Source of the DNA: Brachybacterium huguangmaarense | GTDB taxonomy: Bacteria > Actinomycetota > Actinomycetes > Actinomycetales > Dermabacteraceae | Direction: 5' to 3' | NCBI RefSeq assembly: GCF_025725725.1 | Contig: NZ_CP107020.1 | Coordinates: 2,108,001-2,172,000 of the forward strand | DNA length: 64,000 nt | In this document: piece by piece, positions 1-9,291 of the stretch | Layout of the letters: every line of letters starts with the position of its first letter | How positions within the stretch are numbered: position 1 is the first letter of the stretch | Program-made: the position numbers and the translations under genes | The notes under the pieces: generated by a model | Database searches by the model: none | What the model was told of the DNA's origin: nothing | Seen by the model: only the letters and a program-made list of their open reading frames with translations

Positions 1-489
1 CTGCGGGAGGCGGGCGTCGGAGGCGTCGCCGACGTGCGCAGGCTGCCAGGGTCGAGGGCGCAGCCGCAGTTCGACGAGGAGGCTCTGGCCTCGGCGCTCG
101 AGCGCGAGGGGATCGCGTACCGGTGGTTCCGCGGTCTCACCGGGCGGCGCCCCGTGAGCACGGAGGTGCCGTTCGAGCGCAACGAGTGGTGGCAGAACCG
201 CAGCTTCCACAACTACGCCGACCATGCGCTGTCGGCGGAGTTCGCCGATGCCCTCGACGACCTGCGCGCGTGGTCGCTCCCGCATCCCGTGGCGATCATG
301 TGCTCGGAGGCGGTGTGGTGGCGATGCCACCGCAGGATCATCGCCGACCACCTGCTCGCACGCGGCGAGACCGTCCGCCACCTCCTCGGGCCCGGCCGGG
401 TGGAGGACGCCCGACTGAGCGCCGGTGCGGTGACGGAGGTCGGCGGAGTGGTCGTGTATCCGGGGGAGCCGGGCGTGCCGGGGGAGTGA
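1..489 (+). CDS. DUF488 family protein, 5' end missing
   Basis: The frame is open from the first base of the window to the TGA at 487-489, so the true start lies outside; a GTG at 34 is only an internal candidate. About 162 codons are visible. The motifs DVRRLPGSR (near residue 11), GIAYRWFRGLTGRRP and CSEAVWWRCHR (about residues 100-111) are those of the DUF488 family, whose conserved Asp, Cys and Cys-His positions suggest a binding or catalytic pocket, but no reaction is established. The next gene on this strand is more than 700 bases away, so no operon partner is visible downstream. Confidence 0.8.
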   Translation: MREAGVGGVADVRRLPGSRAQPQFDEEALASALEREGIAYRWFRGLTGRRPVSTEVPFERNEWWQNRSFHNYADHALSAEFADALDDLRAWSLPHPVAIMCSEAVWWRCHRRIIADHLLARGETVRHLLGPGRVEDARLSAGAVTEVGGVVVYPGEPGVPGE

Positions 490-1252
490 CGGGTGGTGGC
501 GAGGAGCCGTGCGCGTGAGCGTGCTCGGCCGCCGGGCCGCGGTCGCAGGCGAGGCTGGGGGCGCTGCGCGATGGGTGGCGCCGGTGTGATCGCGCTCGGG
601 CCGGGGTGTCGGAGTTGGCGCCAGGTTGGCGTCATCGAGATCGCCTTTTCGGGTGGAATTCTCGGCGAATTCCGCCCGAAAAGGCGATCTCGATGCATCT
701 GGGGCGCAGGGTTCCGCCGGATACAGCGATCTCGACGCGCTGGGTGAGCGAGTCCTGCGGCGGAGTGTCGATGATCCCCGTCCGACTCCGTGTCTTCTCC
801 ACGCTCACGCTCGGACGGCGACCTGAGTTTCGGGGCTTGGGTCGCACTGGCCGTTCTCACGCGAAGCGCGGACGCTGGTCGCTCCGTGATGGAGCGCTTG
901 TCCTCCTGAGGGTGACGCCTCCTGGTCGCCCAGGATGCTTCCTCCGGTGGGCGATGTGTCGCCTACGTCGAGGGGTACGCCCCCTGTCGCAGGGGTCATC
1001 CGTTCGTGGGGTCGTCCGTTGCGGCGCAGAAGCTGACCCTCTCGAGGAATCGGTCCGCTACGGAATCTGCTCGGGTCTCTGGGGCAGCCCCTCTGCCTCA
1101 GGACCTGGTCGCATGGAATATCTCAGCAGTCACACCGTTCGTCTCTTCGCGTCCTCCTCGCCGTTTCCTCCCCATGCAGAGTTGTCCACATTCTCGAAAT
1201 GGGGTCCGGACGGCGGTCTCGTTTGTCAGACCCCTTCGGAAGAATAGGGGGC
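490..1252. other. intergenic region without a convincing gene
   Basis: 763 bases between the DUF488 gene and the HNH gene. Open frames here are short, overlap each other on both strands and show no domain or good ribosome binding site. The only structure seen is the large inverted repeat at 633-695 and its diverged third copy at 712-738, described separately. Confidence 0.6.
633..738. repeat. 28-bp inverted repeat plus a diverged third copy
   Basis: Arms 633-660 and 668-695 are reverse complements over 28 bases with one mismatch, separated by 7 bases (661-667). A third, direct copy of the right arm lies at 712-738 (22 of 27 bases equal to 670-696). It lies about 145 bases past the DUF488 stop and lacks a T run after the stem, so it looks more like a REP/BIME-type or decayed mobile repeat than an ordinary terminator, though it could end transcription. 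Confidence 0.75.
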
Positions 1253-3319
1253 ATGACGACAAGACCGGGACGTTCGAGGGCCGAGGGTCCGGGGCGCGAT
1301 GACCGCGCCCGGGCACGGGGTGTGGATGGTCCTGCGCTGTCGCGGTCGGGAGGGGGTGACCTTCCGTTGGGTGGCAAAGGCGCGGGGTCGATGCCCGCCA
1401 AGGGAACGGCATCGACGCGCGGTGACGGGTCGTTGCCCTCGGGAACCCGCGTGCCTTCGGTTGCTGCCGCGACTGACGGCGACTGCACGGTCCCAGCTGG
1501 TGATGCCCTAACTCAGGTCCTCGCTCAGGCGGAGGCTCTCAGCCGTGACGGGGCGGCGCGTGAGGTCGTGGCGTCGATCCTCGCGGGGGTGCTGGCAGCG
1601 GTGGAGGCCCCGGTGGCGATGCGTGATGGATTGGTCGACACCGAGCCCGGCTCTGCAGCCGAGGCCCTCGGTGTGGTGGGGGTGATCGATCAGCTTCGCT
1701 CCACCCTCGCGGCCCTGGATGCGACGTGGCAGGTCATGGCCGCGACCCGGATCGCCGACGCCGACGCCATACGTGGCGTCCCGACGGCGGAGCAGGGACG
1801 CGCCGCCGCGCAGGAGCTGAGCCTGGCACGCCGAGTCTCGCCATCGGCGTCGTCGATGTCCCTGGCCGCGTCACAGCGTCTGGTCACCCAGCTCCCCAGC
1901 ACGTTCAGCCTGCTCGCCTCGGGGCGGGTCACCGAGCAGCAGGCCCGGGCGATCGCGGTCGCGCTCGATGACGTTGACCCTGATGTCGCCGAGTCCATCG
2001 ATGAGGCCCTGACCGCCGACCCTGCACGCCTGAACGGTGTGGGGACACGGCGTCTGGGTGCCGAAGTCCGTGCTCTACGGGATGCGAAGGACCCGGATGA
2101 TGCCCGGCACCGTGCCGCACGGGCAGCCCGCGGGCGGTGTGTGCGGACGCGCCTGCTGGATGACCACATGGTCGCCGTGACCGCCACGGTGCGAGCCGTG
2201 GATGCCAGCGCGGTGATGAAAGCCCTTCGCCTTGAGGCCGAGGCACGCCGTGCCCAGGGCTCGATCGACGGGGTCCGGGCGCTCGAGGCTGACGCCCTGG
2301 TCGACGCGATCACCGGCGGTGATCGGGCATGGGACCCGTTTGTCTCGGGCGAGTCGCTGCCTGATGCTCAGTTCGAAGGCGTCCCGCTGCCCGGTGGAGC
2401 GACCCTGCCCGACACAGACGGGTTCGGCGTGATGCTGGATGAGACGTGCGATCTGGATATCCCGGCCGCGGACCAGGGATGCGAGCCCGACACTTCAGAC
2501 GGCAGCCGCCGGTCCACAGATCGCTACCGTCACCGTCGCATCACCATCGGCGTGGTCATCACCGACCGTGCACTCTTGGCCCCGGACGGGGGCGGAGAGC
2601 TCGCCCATTTGGAGGGCTACGGTCCCATCCCCGCCCACATCATCACCGACACTCTTCGTGGGAGCCCGCCGGGGTACAAGAACAACCCGGGGTGGGACGA
2701 GCACCCCGACGCCACCACCAGCGCCGTCATGAGACGGCTCTACACACACCCCAGAACGGGTGAGCTGGTGGCCATGGACTCCCGCGCCCGGGCATTCCCC
2801 GCGCCGCTGGAACAGATGATCCGGTGGCGGGAGTCGACGTGCGCCAGCCCGTGGTGCAACGCCACCGTCCGCCACATCGACCACATCACCCCACACGCTG
2901 AAGGCGGAGCCACGTCCTACAAGAACGCGCAGGGACTCTGCGTCCGCTGCAATCTGCTCAAGGACCACGCGGGCTGGATCGTCACCCCCACCCGCGATAG
3001 TGGCGGCACACCCGCCGTCACGTGGACGAGCCCTGGCGGCGCGACCACCACCTGCCACCTCACACCCCTCGGACCCGTTGGGCCCCGCGAGAACACCGAC
3101 GACCCCTCAGATGTCGAGGCCAGGAGCCCTGAAACCTACGCGACCAGCACCACGGGTGGCGCCGCCGACCGTCCACCAGACTCCACCGCCACGGGCCCTG
3201 TAGCTCGCACCAACGACGACCCTGACACCAAGGACCACTCGGCCGGCCCCTCCACTCCGGACACCGACACCGACACCGAAATCCCCGGCACCGAGTCCAT
3301 TCCGCTCCCCGACCCGTAG
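1253..3319 (+). CDS. DUF222 / HNH endonuclease domain protein (13E12 repeat type)
   Basis: 688 residues. A low-complexity N-terminus is followed by a long helical DUF222 region (roughly residues 80-400) and an HNH nuclease fold near residues 525-575: ASPWC, then HIDHITP, GGATSYKN, and QGLCVRCN with a following Lys. The two CxxC-like pairs and the HIDH core are the metal and catalytic elements of HNH enzymes. This family is present in many copies in actinobacteria, and its target and role are unknown. I chose ATG 1253, preceded by a G-rich but poorly spaced ribosome site; an upstream in-frame start at 1199 and a later ATG at 1391 are possible. The C-terminal 100 residues are Thr/Asp/Pro-rich and probably disordered. 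It ends with a TAG stop. Confidence 0.85.
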   Translation: MTTRPGRSRAEGPGRDDRARARGVDGPALSRSGGGDLPLGGKGAGSMPAKGTASTRGDGSLPSGTRVPSVAAATDGDCTVPAGDALTQVLAQAEALSRDGAAREVVASILAGVLAAVEAPVAMRDGLVDTEPGSAAEALGVVGVIDQLRSTLAALDATWQVMAATRIADADAIRGVPTAEQGRAAAQELSLARRVSPSASSMSLAASQRLVTQLPSTFSLLASGRVTEQQARAIAVALDDVDPDVAESIDEALTADPARLNGVGTRRLGAEVRALRDAKDPDDARHRAARAARGRCVRTRLLDDHMVAVTATVRAVDASAVMKALRLEAEARRAQGSIDGVRALEADALVDAITGGDRAWDPFVSGESLPDAQFEGVPLPGGATLPDTDGFGVMLDETCDLDIPAADQGCEPDTSDGSRRSTDRYRHRRITIGVVITDRALLAPDGGGELAHLEGYGPIPAHIITDTLRGSPPGYKNNPGWDEHPDATTSAVMRRLYTHPRTGELVAMDSRARAFPAPLEQMIRWRESTCASPWCNATVRHIDHITPHAEGGATSYKNAQGLCVRCNLLKDHAGWIVTPTRDSGGTPAVTWTSPGGATTTCHLTPLGPVGPRENTDDPSDVEARSPETYATSTTGGAADRPPDSTATGPVARTNDDPDTKDHSAGPSTPDTDTDTEIPGTESIPLPDP

Positions 3320-3474
3320 GGTCTGCGCGCTCCGGCGCAGCGGCTCCCGCCGCGTTCACGGGCGCCAGTCTCTCCCGACGACGCCTCCCCACCGGAGCCG
3401 CGATGACCTGCCGACGAACCCCGGACGAACGCCTCCACCAGTGCCCCCCGCCCGCTCGAACTCGAGCGTCAGCC

Positions 3475-3495
3475 CTCACGCCATCACGGCGTGAG
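3475..3495 (-). terminator. hairpin over the stop codon of the mycothiol enzyme gene
   Basis: 8-bp perfect stem (3475-3482 / 3488-3495) with a 5-base loop, covering the TGA (3484-3486) of the minus-strand gene. No T tract follows, so termination is a guess. Confidence 0.35.
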
Positions 3496-4155
3496 CGCAG
3501 CGGTGAGGACCCGCCGTGCGGCGTCGGCATCGCCCGAGATTCGTATCGCATCGATGTCCACTCGCCCCCACAGCAGCAGCGCGAGTCTCTCCGCGCTGCC
3601 ATCCAGCACCGCCGCCGGCCGCTCGCCCCGGCCGAGCGTCCACGTCCTGCCCGCATCGACCGCGACCAGGCGCAGCGTCTCCCTCGGAGCTGCAGCACGG
3701 CCGAGCCTCATTTGGCGCGGGTGCAGCACGGTCACGACCTCGTCGACGGTATCCGCCCACACCACCGGTGCGACCCCGTCCGCGTGGCCGAGCAGATAGT
3801 GCAGGTGCACGAGCGTCTCGTGCACCTGCCGTCGGTGCCAGAACGACACCGGCCCACGGCCGTCGAAGGTGCGCGCCACAGCATCCGGAGGCAAGGCGGC
3901 AAGGGTCTCCCGCAGCTCGTCGGCGCATGCGCGGTAGTGGTCGGCGAGGTCGGAAGGATGCGGATCCAGCGGTGCAGCCTCCTCATCCCGCGCCATCGCC
4001 GCCGCCCAGTGATGCACGCCTGCCAGGTGCTCGACCAGGTCACGCACGGACCAGTCGCCGCCATCGAGCACAGGGGCATCCGCGGGAACTGCGGTGATCC
4101 CGTCGTGGAACCGCTGCTGGAGGGAGGCGAGCAGCGGCAGGTAGTCGATCGACAC
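3484..4155 (-). CDS. mycothiol-dependent maleylpyruvate isomerase-family protein
   Basis: 223 residues from GTG 4155. It has the DinB/MDMPI four-helix N-terminal domain: a metal-site His in WSVRDLVEHLAG (His43) and the second-helix pair ETLVH (Glu113, His117). This Hx~70ExxxH arrangement is the zinc site of the family. The C-terminal part (residues 130-223) is the SCP2-like MDMPI C domain. Members use mycothiol, the actinobacterial thiol, in isomerase, S-transferase or detoxification reactions; the substrate here cannot be read. An extended frame reaches 4395, but it would overlap the divergent iron promoter, so the GTG at 4155 is preferred although its ribosome site is weak. Confidence 0.8.
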   Translation of the reverse strand: MSIDYLPLLASLQQRFHDGITAVPADAPVLDGGDWSVRDLVEHLAGVHHWAAAMARDEEAAPLDPHPSDLADHYRACADELRETLAALPPDAVARTFDGRGPVSFWHRRQVHETLVHLHYLLGHADGVAPVVWADTVDEVVTVLHPRQMRLGRAAAPRETLRLVAVDAGRTWTLGRGERPAAVLDGSAERLALLLWGRVDIDAIRISGDADAARRVLTAALTP

Positions 4156-4252
4156 GGCACGGAGACTACCGACCGCCCGGACCTCCTCACGCCGATGTCC
4201 GGCCGCCCCACGTCCGCCGCGCAGCACCGGGCCTCCGCCCCTCGGCACCGAA

Positions 4253-4283
4253 TTGCCGCCCACATTAGGTTCGCCTATCCTCA
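4253..4283 (+). promoter_or_regulatory. promoter with DtxR/IdeR-type iron box
   Basis: A -35 element TTGCCG (4253-4258) and a -10 element TATCCT (4276-4281) are 17 bases apart. Overlapping the -10, bases 4265-4283 match the consensus iron box TTAGGTTAGCCTAACCTAA at 16 of 19 positions. In actinobacteria iron-loaded DtxR/IdeR binds such sites and shuts off siderophore uptake genes. It lies 105 bases before the ABC ATPase start. Confidence 0.8.
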
Positions 4284-4387
4284 GTATCGGTCGCCCCGTC
4301 GGCCACGTGCGAGCCGGTCGACGAACCGGCCCGAGCCGCCCGGAGCGATCACCGCGCCTCCCACCTCTTTCCACCAGGGACCCCTCG

Positions 4388-5287
4388 ATGCACACGCCAC
4401 CTCACCACCGCGACGCGTCGCGCCCGGCCGCCCTCAGCGGAGAGCACCTCGTGCTGCGCTACGGCCGGTCGACCGTCGTCGACGGCGTCTCCATCGCGCT
4501 GGAGCCCGGCCGCGTCACGGCCCTCGTCGGCCCCAACGGAAGCGGAAAGTCCACCCTGCTGCGCTCCCTCGCCCGTCTGCACCGGATCGACGAGGGCCAC
4601 CTCCGTCTGGGCGCCCACGACGAAGACCCGGGCCGGTCGGCTTCAGCCCTGAGCGCGCGCGAGTTCGCCCGCGAGGTCACCCTCTTCTCGCAGTCCCGTG
4701 CCGCCCCGCAGGGCGTGACCGTCGCCGAGGCCGTCACGTTCGGACGCCACCCCTACCGGCGCGGCCTCGCAGGGCTGTCCGCCGACGACCGGCGAGCGAT
4801 CGACGACGCGATGGCCGTGACCGGCGTCGCCGCCATGGCGAACCGGCCGGCAGGCGAGCTCTCGGGCGGCGAGATGCAGCGCGTGTGGCTCGCCGCCTGC
4901 CTGGCCCAGGACACCGGCGTCGTCCTGCTCGACGAACCGACCAACCACCTCGACCTGCGCTACCAGATCGAGACCCTCGACCTCGTCCGCGACCTCGCCG
5001 ACCAGCGCGGAGCCGCCGTCGGCATCGTGCTGCACGACCTCGACCACGCCGCGCTCATCGCCGACACCCTCGTCCTGATGGGCTCCGGCCGGATCCACGC
5101 CGCCGGCGCCCCGCTCGACGTCCTCACCGCCCAGAACATCAGCGACGTCTACGAGATCCCCGTCGAGGTGAGCCTCGATGCGCACACGGGCCGGCTCCGC
5201 ATCGACCCCCAGGGCCGTCACACCGCCCGTCTGCCGGCCGCCGCCGTCCCCTCTCCCCACCACCCCACCAGGAAGGACCACCCATGA
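4388..5287 (+). CDS. iron-siderophore ABC transporter ATP-binding protein
   Basis: 299 residues, FecE/FepC-like. Walker A GPNGSGKST (48-56), Q-loop region FSQSRAAPQG, signature LSGGEMQR (158-165), Walker B VVLLDEPT (178-185), D-loop and H-loop His216 are all present, so it should be an active ATPase. It energises import through the fused permease encoded downstream. First gene of a three-gene operon: its stop overlaps the next start (ATGA at 5284-5287). An iron box lies in the promoter. A longer frame to 4253 would run through that promoter, so ATG 4388 is chosen. The C-terminal 40 residues (Pro/His-rich) extend beyond the usual domain. Confidence 0.9.
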   Translation: MHTPPHHRDASRPAALSGEHLVLRYGRSTVVDGVSIALEPGRVTALVGPNGSGKSTLLRSLARLHRIDEGHLRLGAHDEDPGRSASALSAREFAREVTLFSQSRAAPQGVTVAEAVTFGRHPYRRGLAGLSADDRRAIDDAMAVTGVAAMANRPAGELSGGEMQRVWLAACLAQDTGVVLLDEPTNHLDLRYQIETLDLVRDLADQRGAAVGIVLHDLDHAALIADTLVLMGSGRIHAAGAPLDVLTAQNISDVYEIPVEVSLDAHTGRLRIDPQGRHTARLPAAAVPSPHHPTRKDHP

Positions 5288-6342
5288 TCCGAGCCCGTCG
5301 TCTCACCGCGACCGCCGCAGCCCTCGTCGGCCTCGCCCTCTCCCTCGCCGCGTGCGGCACCACCGATGTCGAGGAAGCAGGCGGCGACACCGCCTCCCCG
5401 GCCTCCGAGAGCTGCGCGGACGACACCACGACGACCTCGACCGGACCGGTCTCGATGACCGACGGCGTCGGCCGCACCGTCGAGCTCGACAAGCCCGCCT
5501 CCCGCATCGCCGTGCTCGAGTGGCAGCAGGTCGAGGACGCCCTCACCCTGTGCGTCACCCCCGTCGCCGTCTCGGACGCCGAGGGCTACAGCACGTGGGT
5601 GAGCGCCGAGAAGCTCCCGGACGGCGTGACCGACATCGGCACCCGCGAGGAGCCCGACCTCGACGCCCTGTACGCGACCGACCCGGATCTGATCGTCGTC
5701 GAGGCCTACAGCGCCGACGACGAGATCATCGGCCAGCTCGAGGCGCGAGGCGTGCCGGTGCTCGCCACGCTCGGCGCCGACCCCGAGGACCCGATCGGGA
5801 ACATGAAGGGCGTGTTCGAGATGATCGGCGAGGCCACGGGACGCTCGGAGCGCGCCGACCAGGTGGTCCAGGAGTTCGACGACCACCTCGCCGAGGCGAA
5901 GCAGAAGGTCCAGGACGTCGATCTCACCACCACGGACTTCGTGTTCTTCGACGGGTGGCTCGAGGGCGGCAACCTCACCATCCGCCCGTACGGCCAGGGC
6001 GCCCTATTCACCGCGCTGGGCGAGGAGCTGGGCCTGACCGGCGCCTGGACGAAGGACGTCAACGACGCCTACGGCGACGGCGGGGTCGACCCCGCGTACG
6101 GCCTCGCGCAGACCGACGTCGAGGGCCTGACGGCCGTCGGCGACGCGAATCTGTTCTACGCGAACGACGCGGCCGCCGGCGGGTACGTCGAGGAGCTCGA
6201 GAAGAACTCGATCTGGACCTCGCTGCCCGCCGTCAAGGAGGGACGCGCCCACGCCTTCCCCGCCTCGGTGTGGGGTGCCGGCGGCCCGCGCTCGAACGAG
6301 CAGGCGATCGACGCGTACGTCGACATCCTGACCCAGGAGTGA
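5284..6342 (+). CDS. iron-siderophore ABC transporter substrate-binding lipoprotein
   Basis: 352 residues. A basic N-terminus and hydrophobic stretch end in the lipobox LAAC (Cys24), so the protein is exported and lipid-anchored outside the membrane. The mature part is a class III (FecB/FepB-like) binding fold: ELDKPASRIAVLEW, then DLDALYATDPDLIVVEAY, a long linking helix, and a second lobe ending in WGAGGPRSNEQAIDAYVDIL. Such proteins bind ferric siderophores; the specific ligand cannot be told. It overlaps the ATPase by four bases and the permease by four bases (GTGA), indicating translational coupling. A good AGGA ribosome site lies 9 bases before ATG 5284. Confidence 0.9.
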   Translation: MIRARRLTATAAALVGLALSLAACGTTDVEEAGGDTASPASESCADDTTTTSTGPVSMTDGVGRTVELDKPASRIAVLEWQQVEDALTLCVTPVAVSDAEGYSTWVSAEKLPDGVTDIGTREEPDLDALYATDPDLIVVEAYSADDEIIGQLEARGVPVLATLGADPEDPIGNMKGVFEMIGEATGRSERADQVVQEFDDHLAEAKQKVQDVDLTTTDFVFFDGWLEGGNLTIRPYGQGALFTALGEELGLTGAWTKDVNDAYGDGGVDPAYGLAQTDVEGLTAVGDANLFYANDAAAGGYVEELEKNSIWTSLPAVKEGRAHAFPASVWGAGGPRSNEQAIDAYVDILTQE

Positions 6343-8438
6343 GCCTCCGCGAGACGGTCGACGCCGCGCCCGCGCGTCCGAGCGCGGGCGCGCGCGGGAA
6401 CCTCACCGGAGCGGCGGTGCTCGTGGCCCTCGCCGCCGCCGTCGTCCTGGTGGGCCTATGGCACCTCACCCAGGGCACCTCCGGCGTGGGCCTCGTGGAC
6501 CTCGTGGGCGCGCTCGGCGGAGGCTCCGGCGAGGTCGGTGGCGTACCCGTGAGCGAGATCCTGACGGGCTCGCGACTGCCGCGCCTGTGCGCCGGCGTCG
6601 CCGTGGGGCTCGCACTCGGCGCGGCCGGCGCGCTGCTGCAGTCGGTCACCCGCAACACCCTCGCCTCCCCGGACACGCTCGCGGTCACGGCCGGCTCGTA
6701 CTTCTCGCTCACCCTGGTCGCCGCGTTCGAGCTCGCCGTCCCCTTCTGGGCCTCGGGTCTGGTCGCCTTCGTCGGCGGCCTGCTCGCGGCGGCCGTCGTG
6801 CTCGCGCTCGCGGGAGGCGGCGCCGCCACGGCGACGACCCGTCTGATCCTGGCCGGCTCGGCGCTCGCGATGGCGCTCGACGCGGCGACCGCGATGCTGC
6901 TGATCCTGTTCAAGAAGAACACGACGGGGCTGTTCGCCTGGGGGAGCGGGTCGCTCACCCAGCTCAACATCGACGCCTCCCTGCGCGCGATCCCCGTGAT
7001 CCTGGTGGTGCTGGTCGCGGCCCTGCTGCTGTCGCGGCGTCTGGACGTCCTGCGTCTGGGCGACGACACGGCGGCCTCGCTCGGCGTCCCCCTCCGCTCG
7101 ACGCGCCTGATCGCCGTGGTCTGCGCCGTGCTGCTGACGAGCACCGCCGTGACGGTGGCCGGCCCGATCGCGTTCGTCGGGCTCGGCGCTCCCGTGCTGG
7201 CCCGCCTGCTCGCCGTGCGTCTGCACCCGCTGAACCGCCACCGCTTCCTGGTGCCGGTCTCCGGCCTGCTCGGCGCGCTGGTCATCCTGCTCGCCGACGT
7301 GGTGCTGCGTGCGCTCCTCGGCGCCGAGGGGGCGGCCGCCATCCCGACCGGTGTGCCCACGGCGCTGCTCGGGGCCGTCGTCATGGTCGTGCTCGCGCTG
7401 CGGATGCGCGATGCGGGAACGGTGCGCCAGCCGCCCCAGGCGCGGATCGGGGTGCGATCGCGACGGTGGTTCCTCGGGGTCGTGATCACGGTGGCGGTGC
7501 TGCTCGTCGCGATGATCGTCGTCGGCGTGCTCGCCGGGAGCCTGTGGCTGCGGCTCGGGGACGTCGCGCTCTGGCTCCAGGGCGCCGCGCCCGACCTCGT
7601 GGCCCGCGCGCTCGACGACAGGTCCCCGCGGGTCGCGGCCGCCGTGCTCGCGGGCGCCGCGCTCGCGCTCGCGGGCTCCGTCGTCCAGAGCAGCGTGCGC
7701 AACCCGCTCGCCGAGCCCGGGATCCTGGGGATCACGGCCGGGGCGGGCCTGGGCGCCGTCATCGTCGTGACCACGGGCCTTCCCGGCGGACGTCTCACGC
7801 TGCTGACGATGGCGATCGCGATGGGTCTTCTCACCTTCGGTCTGATCGCCGTGCTGTCGTGGCGAGGTGGCTTCCTGCCGGACCGCTTCGTGCTGGTCGG
7901 GATCGGCTTCGGCTACGGGCTCAGCGCGCTCACGACCTTCCTGCTGCTGCGCGCGAACCCGTGGGACACGCCGCGGATCTTCACCTGGCTGTCCGGCACC
8001 ACGTACGGACGCACCCTGCCCGACGTGCTTCCCGTCGCCGTGGCGCTCGTGCTCGCGGTGCCGCTGCTGCTCGCGATGCGCCGCCATCTCGACCTGCTCG
8101 CGATCGACGAGGACACGCCGCGCATCCTCGGGGTGCGCGTCGAGCAGACCCGCCTGGCGGTGCTGTCGATCGCGGCCGTGCTCGCCGCCGTGAGCGTCGT
8201 CGCGATCGGCGTGGTCGGATTCGTCGGGCTCGTCGCCCCGCACCTCGCCCGCGCACTGGTGGGGGCGCGGCACAGCCGGATCATCCCGGTGGCGATGCTG
8301 CTCGGCGGTCTGCTGGTGTGCGCCGCGGATGCGCTGGGCCGCTCCCTCATCGCGCCCGCGCAGATCCCGGCCGGCCTCATGATCGCGATCATCGGCGCGC
8401 CGTACTTCGTGTGGCTGCTGCGGCGCTCACGCCCGTGA
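6339..8438 (+). CDS. double FecCD-type siderophore permease (FhuB-like fusion)
   Basis: 699 residues from GTG 6339. Two complete FecCD permease units are joined head to tail: the first at about residues 20-340, the second about 370-699. Each starts with the family pattern around RLPRLCAG / RSPRVAAA and GAAGALLQSVTRNTLASPD / GSVVQSSVRNPLAEPGILGI, contains VGxGAP/VGLVAPHLAR-type segments, and has about ten membrane helices. FhuB of Escherichia coli has the same architecture, so one polypeptide forms the whole channel with two copies of the ATPase. It overlaps the preceding lipoprotein by four bases and its 3' end overlaps the convergent hydrolase gene by 12 bases, leaving no room for a separate terminator. 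Confidence 0.9.
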   Translation: MSLRETVDAAPARPSAGARGNLTGAAVLVALAAAVVLVGLWHLTQGTSGVGLVDLVGALGGGSGEVGGVPVSEILTGSRLPRLCAGVAVGLALGAAGALLQSVTRNTLASPDTLAVTAGSYFSLTLVAAFELAVPFWASGLVAFVGGLLAAAVVLALAGGGAATATTRLILAGSALAMALDAATAMLLILFKKNTTGLFAWGSGSLTQLNIDASLRAIPVILVVLVAALLLSRRLDVLRLGDDTAASLGVPLRSTRLIAVVCAVLLTSTAVTVAGPIAFVGLGAPVLARLLAVRLHPLNRHRFLVPVSGLLGALVILLADVVLRALLGAEGAAAIPTGVPTALLGAVVMVVLALRMRDAGTVRQPPQARIGVRSRRWFLGVVITVAVLLVAMIVVGVLAGSLWLRLGDVALWLQGAAPDLVARALDDRSPRVAAAVLAGAALALAGSVVQSSVRNPLAEPGILGITAGAGLGAVIVVTTGLPGGRLTLLTMAIAMGLLTFGLIAVLSWRGGFLPDRFVLVGIGFGYGLSALTTFLLLRANPWDTPRIFTWLSGTTYGRTLPDVLPVAVALVLAVPLLLAMRRHLDLLAIDEDTPRILGVRVEQTRLAVLSIAAVLAAVSVVAIGVVGFVGLVAPHLARALVGARHSRIIPVAMLLGGLLVCAADALGRSLIAPAQIPAGLMIAIIGAPYFVWLLRRSRP

Positions 8439-9197
8439 GGCGGTGACCTCGTCCAGGAAGTCGCCGATCAGCACGGTGAGCAGGGCGGGACGCTCGGCGA
8501 CCAGCGCGTGCGTCGTGCCCGGCACGATGCACAGCTGGGCACCGGGGATCGACGAGGCGATCAGGAGGCTGTGATCGGGCCGGATCGTGTCGCGGTCCGC
8601 CGACATGATGAGCGTCGGGGCGCCGATGCGGGCGAGGTCCCCGGGCGCGATGTCCGGCTCGGTGGTCCACAGGCGCATGAGCTTGGCCAGCACGACGTCG
8701 GCATGGGCGGGGCCGTCGGGGGAGAAGCGGGCGTAGGCCTCGCGCTCGGCGTCGGGCTCGTCGGCGGCACCGGCCGGTGAGGGCAGCGGAGCCAGCACGG
8801 GGAGCCCGGCAGCGGAGTCGGTGAAGGCGGACGGGTCCAGGTTCGCGCTGATAGCCACGACGGAGCGGACTCGCTCGGGGTGATCCATCGCGAGCAGCAG
8901 GGCCAGGACGGCGCCGTCGCTGTAGCCGACGACGTGCACCGACTCCAGGTCGTGGGCGTCGAGATAGGCGACGGCCTCGATCAGGCTGCGGGCGTAGCCG
9001 TACTCGCCGTCGACGTCGGGTGAGCGGCCGTGGCCCGGGCGCTCGTACGCGAAGACCTCGTGGTCGCGGGCGAGGGCGTCGAACTGCGCCTGCAGGGACT
9101 CGAGCGAGCAGAAGCCTCCGTGCAGGAGCAGGACGGGCTCACCCGAGCCCGCGCTCTCGGAATGCATCCGGGCGCCGGCGATTTGCAGGGTGGTCAT
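8427..9197 (-). CDS. alpha/beta hydrolase
   Basis: 256 residues, full length for the fold. Oxyanion-hole motif LLLHGGF (24-30), nucleophile elbow GYSDGA (Ser93), acid Asp in MSADRDTI (about 208) and His in PGTTHALV (about 236) give a complete triad. It resembles 3-oxoadipate enol-lactonase or prolyl-aminopeptidase-like hydrolases; no specific substrate can be inferred. A GGGAAGCCTCC-like context (GGAGGC on the coding strand) precedes ATG 9197. It runs convergently into the siderophore operon and shares 12 bases with it. Confidence 0.8.
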   Translation of the reverse strand: MTTLQIAGARMHSESAGSGEPVLLLHGGFCSLESLQAQFDALARDHEVFAYERPGHGRSPDVDGEYGYARSLIEAVAYLDAHDLESVHVVGYSDGAVLALLLAMDHPERVRSVVAISANLDPSAFTDSAAGLPVLAPLPSPAGAADEPDAEREAYARFSPDGPAHADVVLAKLMRLWTTEPDIAPGDLARIGAPTLIMSADRDTIRPDHSLLIASSIPGAQLCIVPGTTHALVAERPALLTVLIGDFLDEVTASRA

Positions 9198-9291
9198 GCG
9201 GGGAAGCCTCCTTCGGCCGGCTCAGGGTCCTGGCTCATGGGGGACTGTAGCGCGGAGGGCGGCGACGATTCCCGACGCCGGTGCACACCCC

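Noticed and set aside
6233-8273. Long open frames opposite the double permease
   Set aside because: Antisense frames in G+C-rich DNA, made of Arg/Ser/Ala or Gly/Asp/His runs, with no ribosome site.
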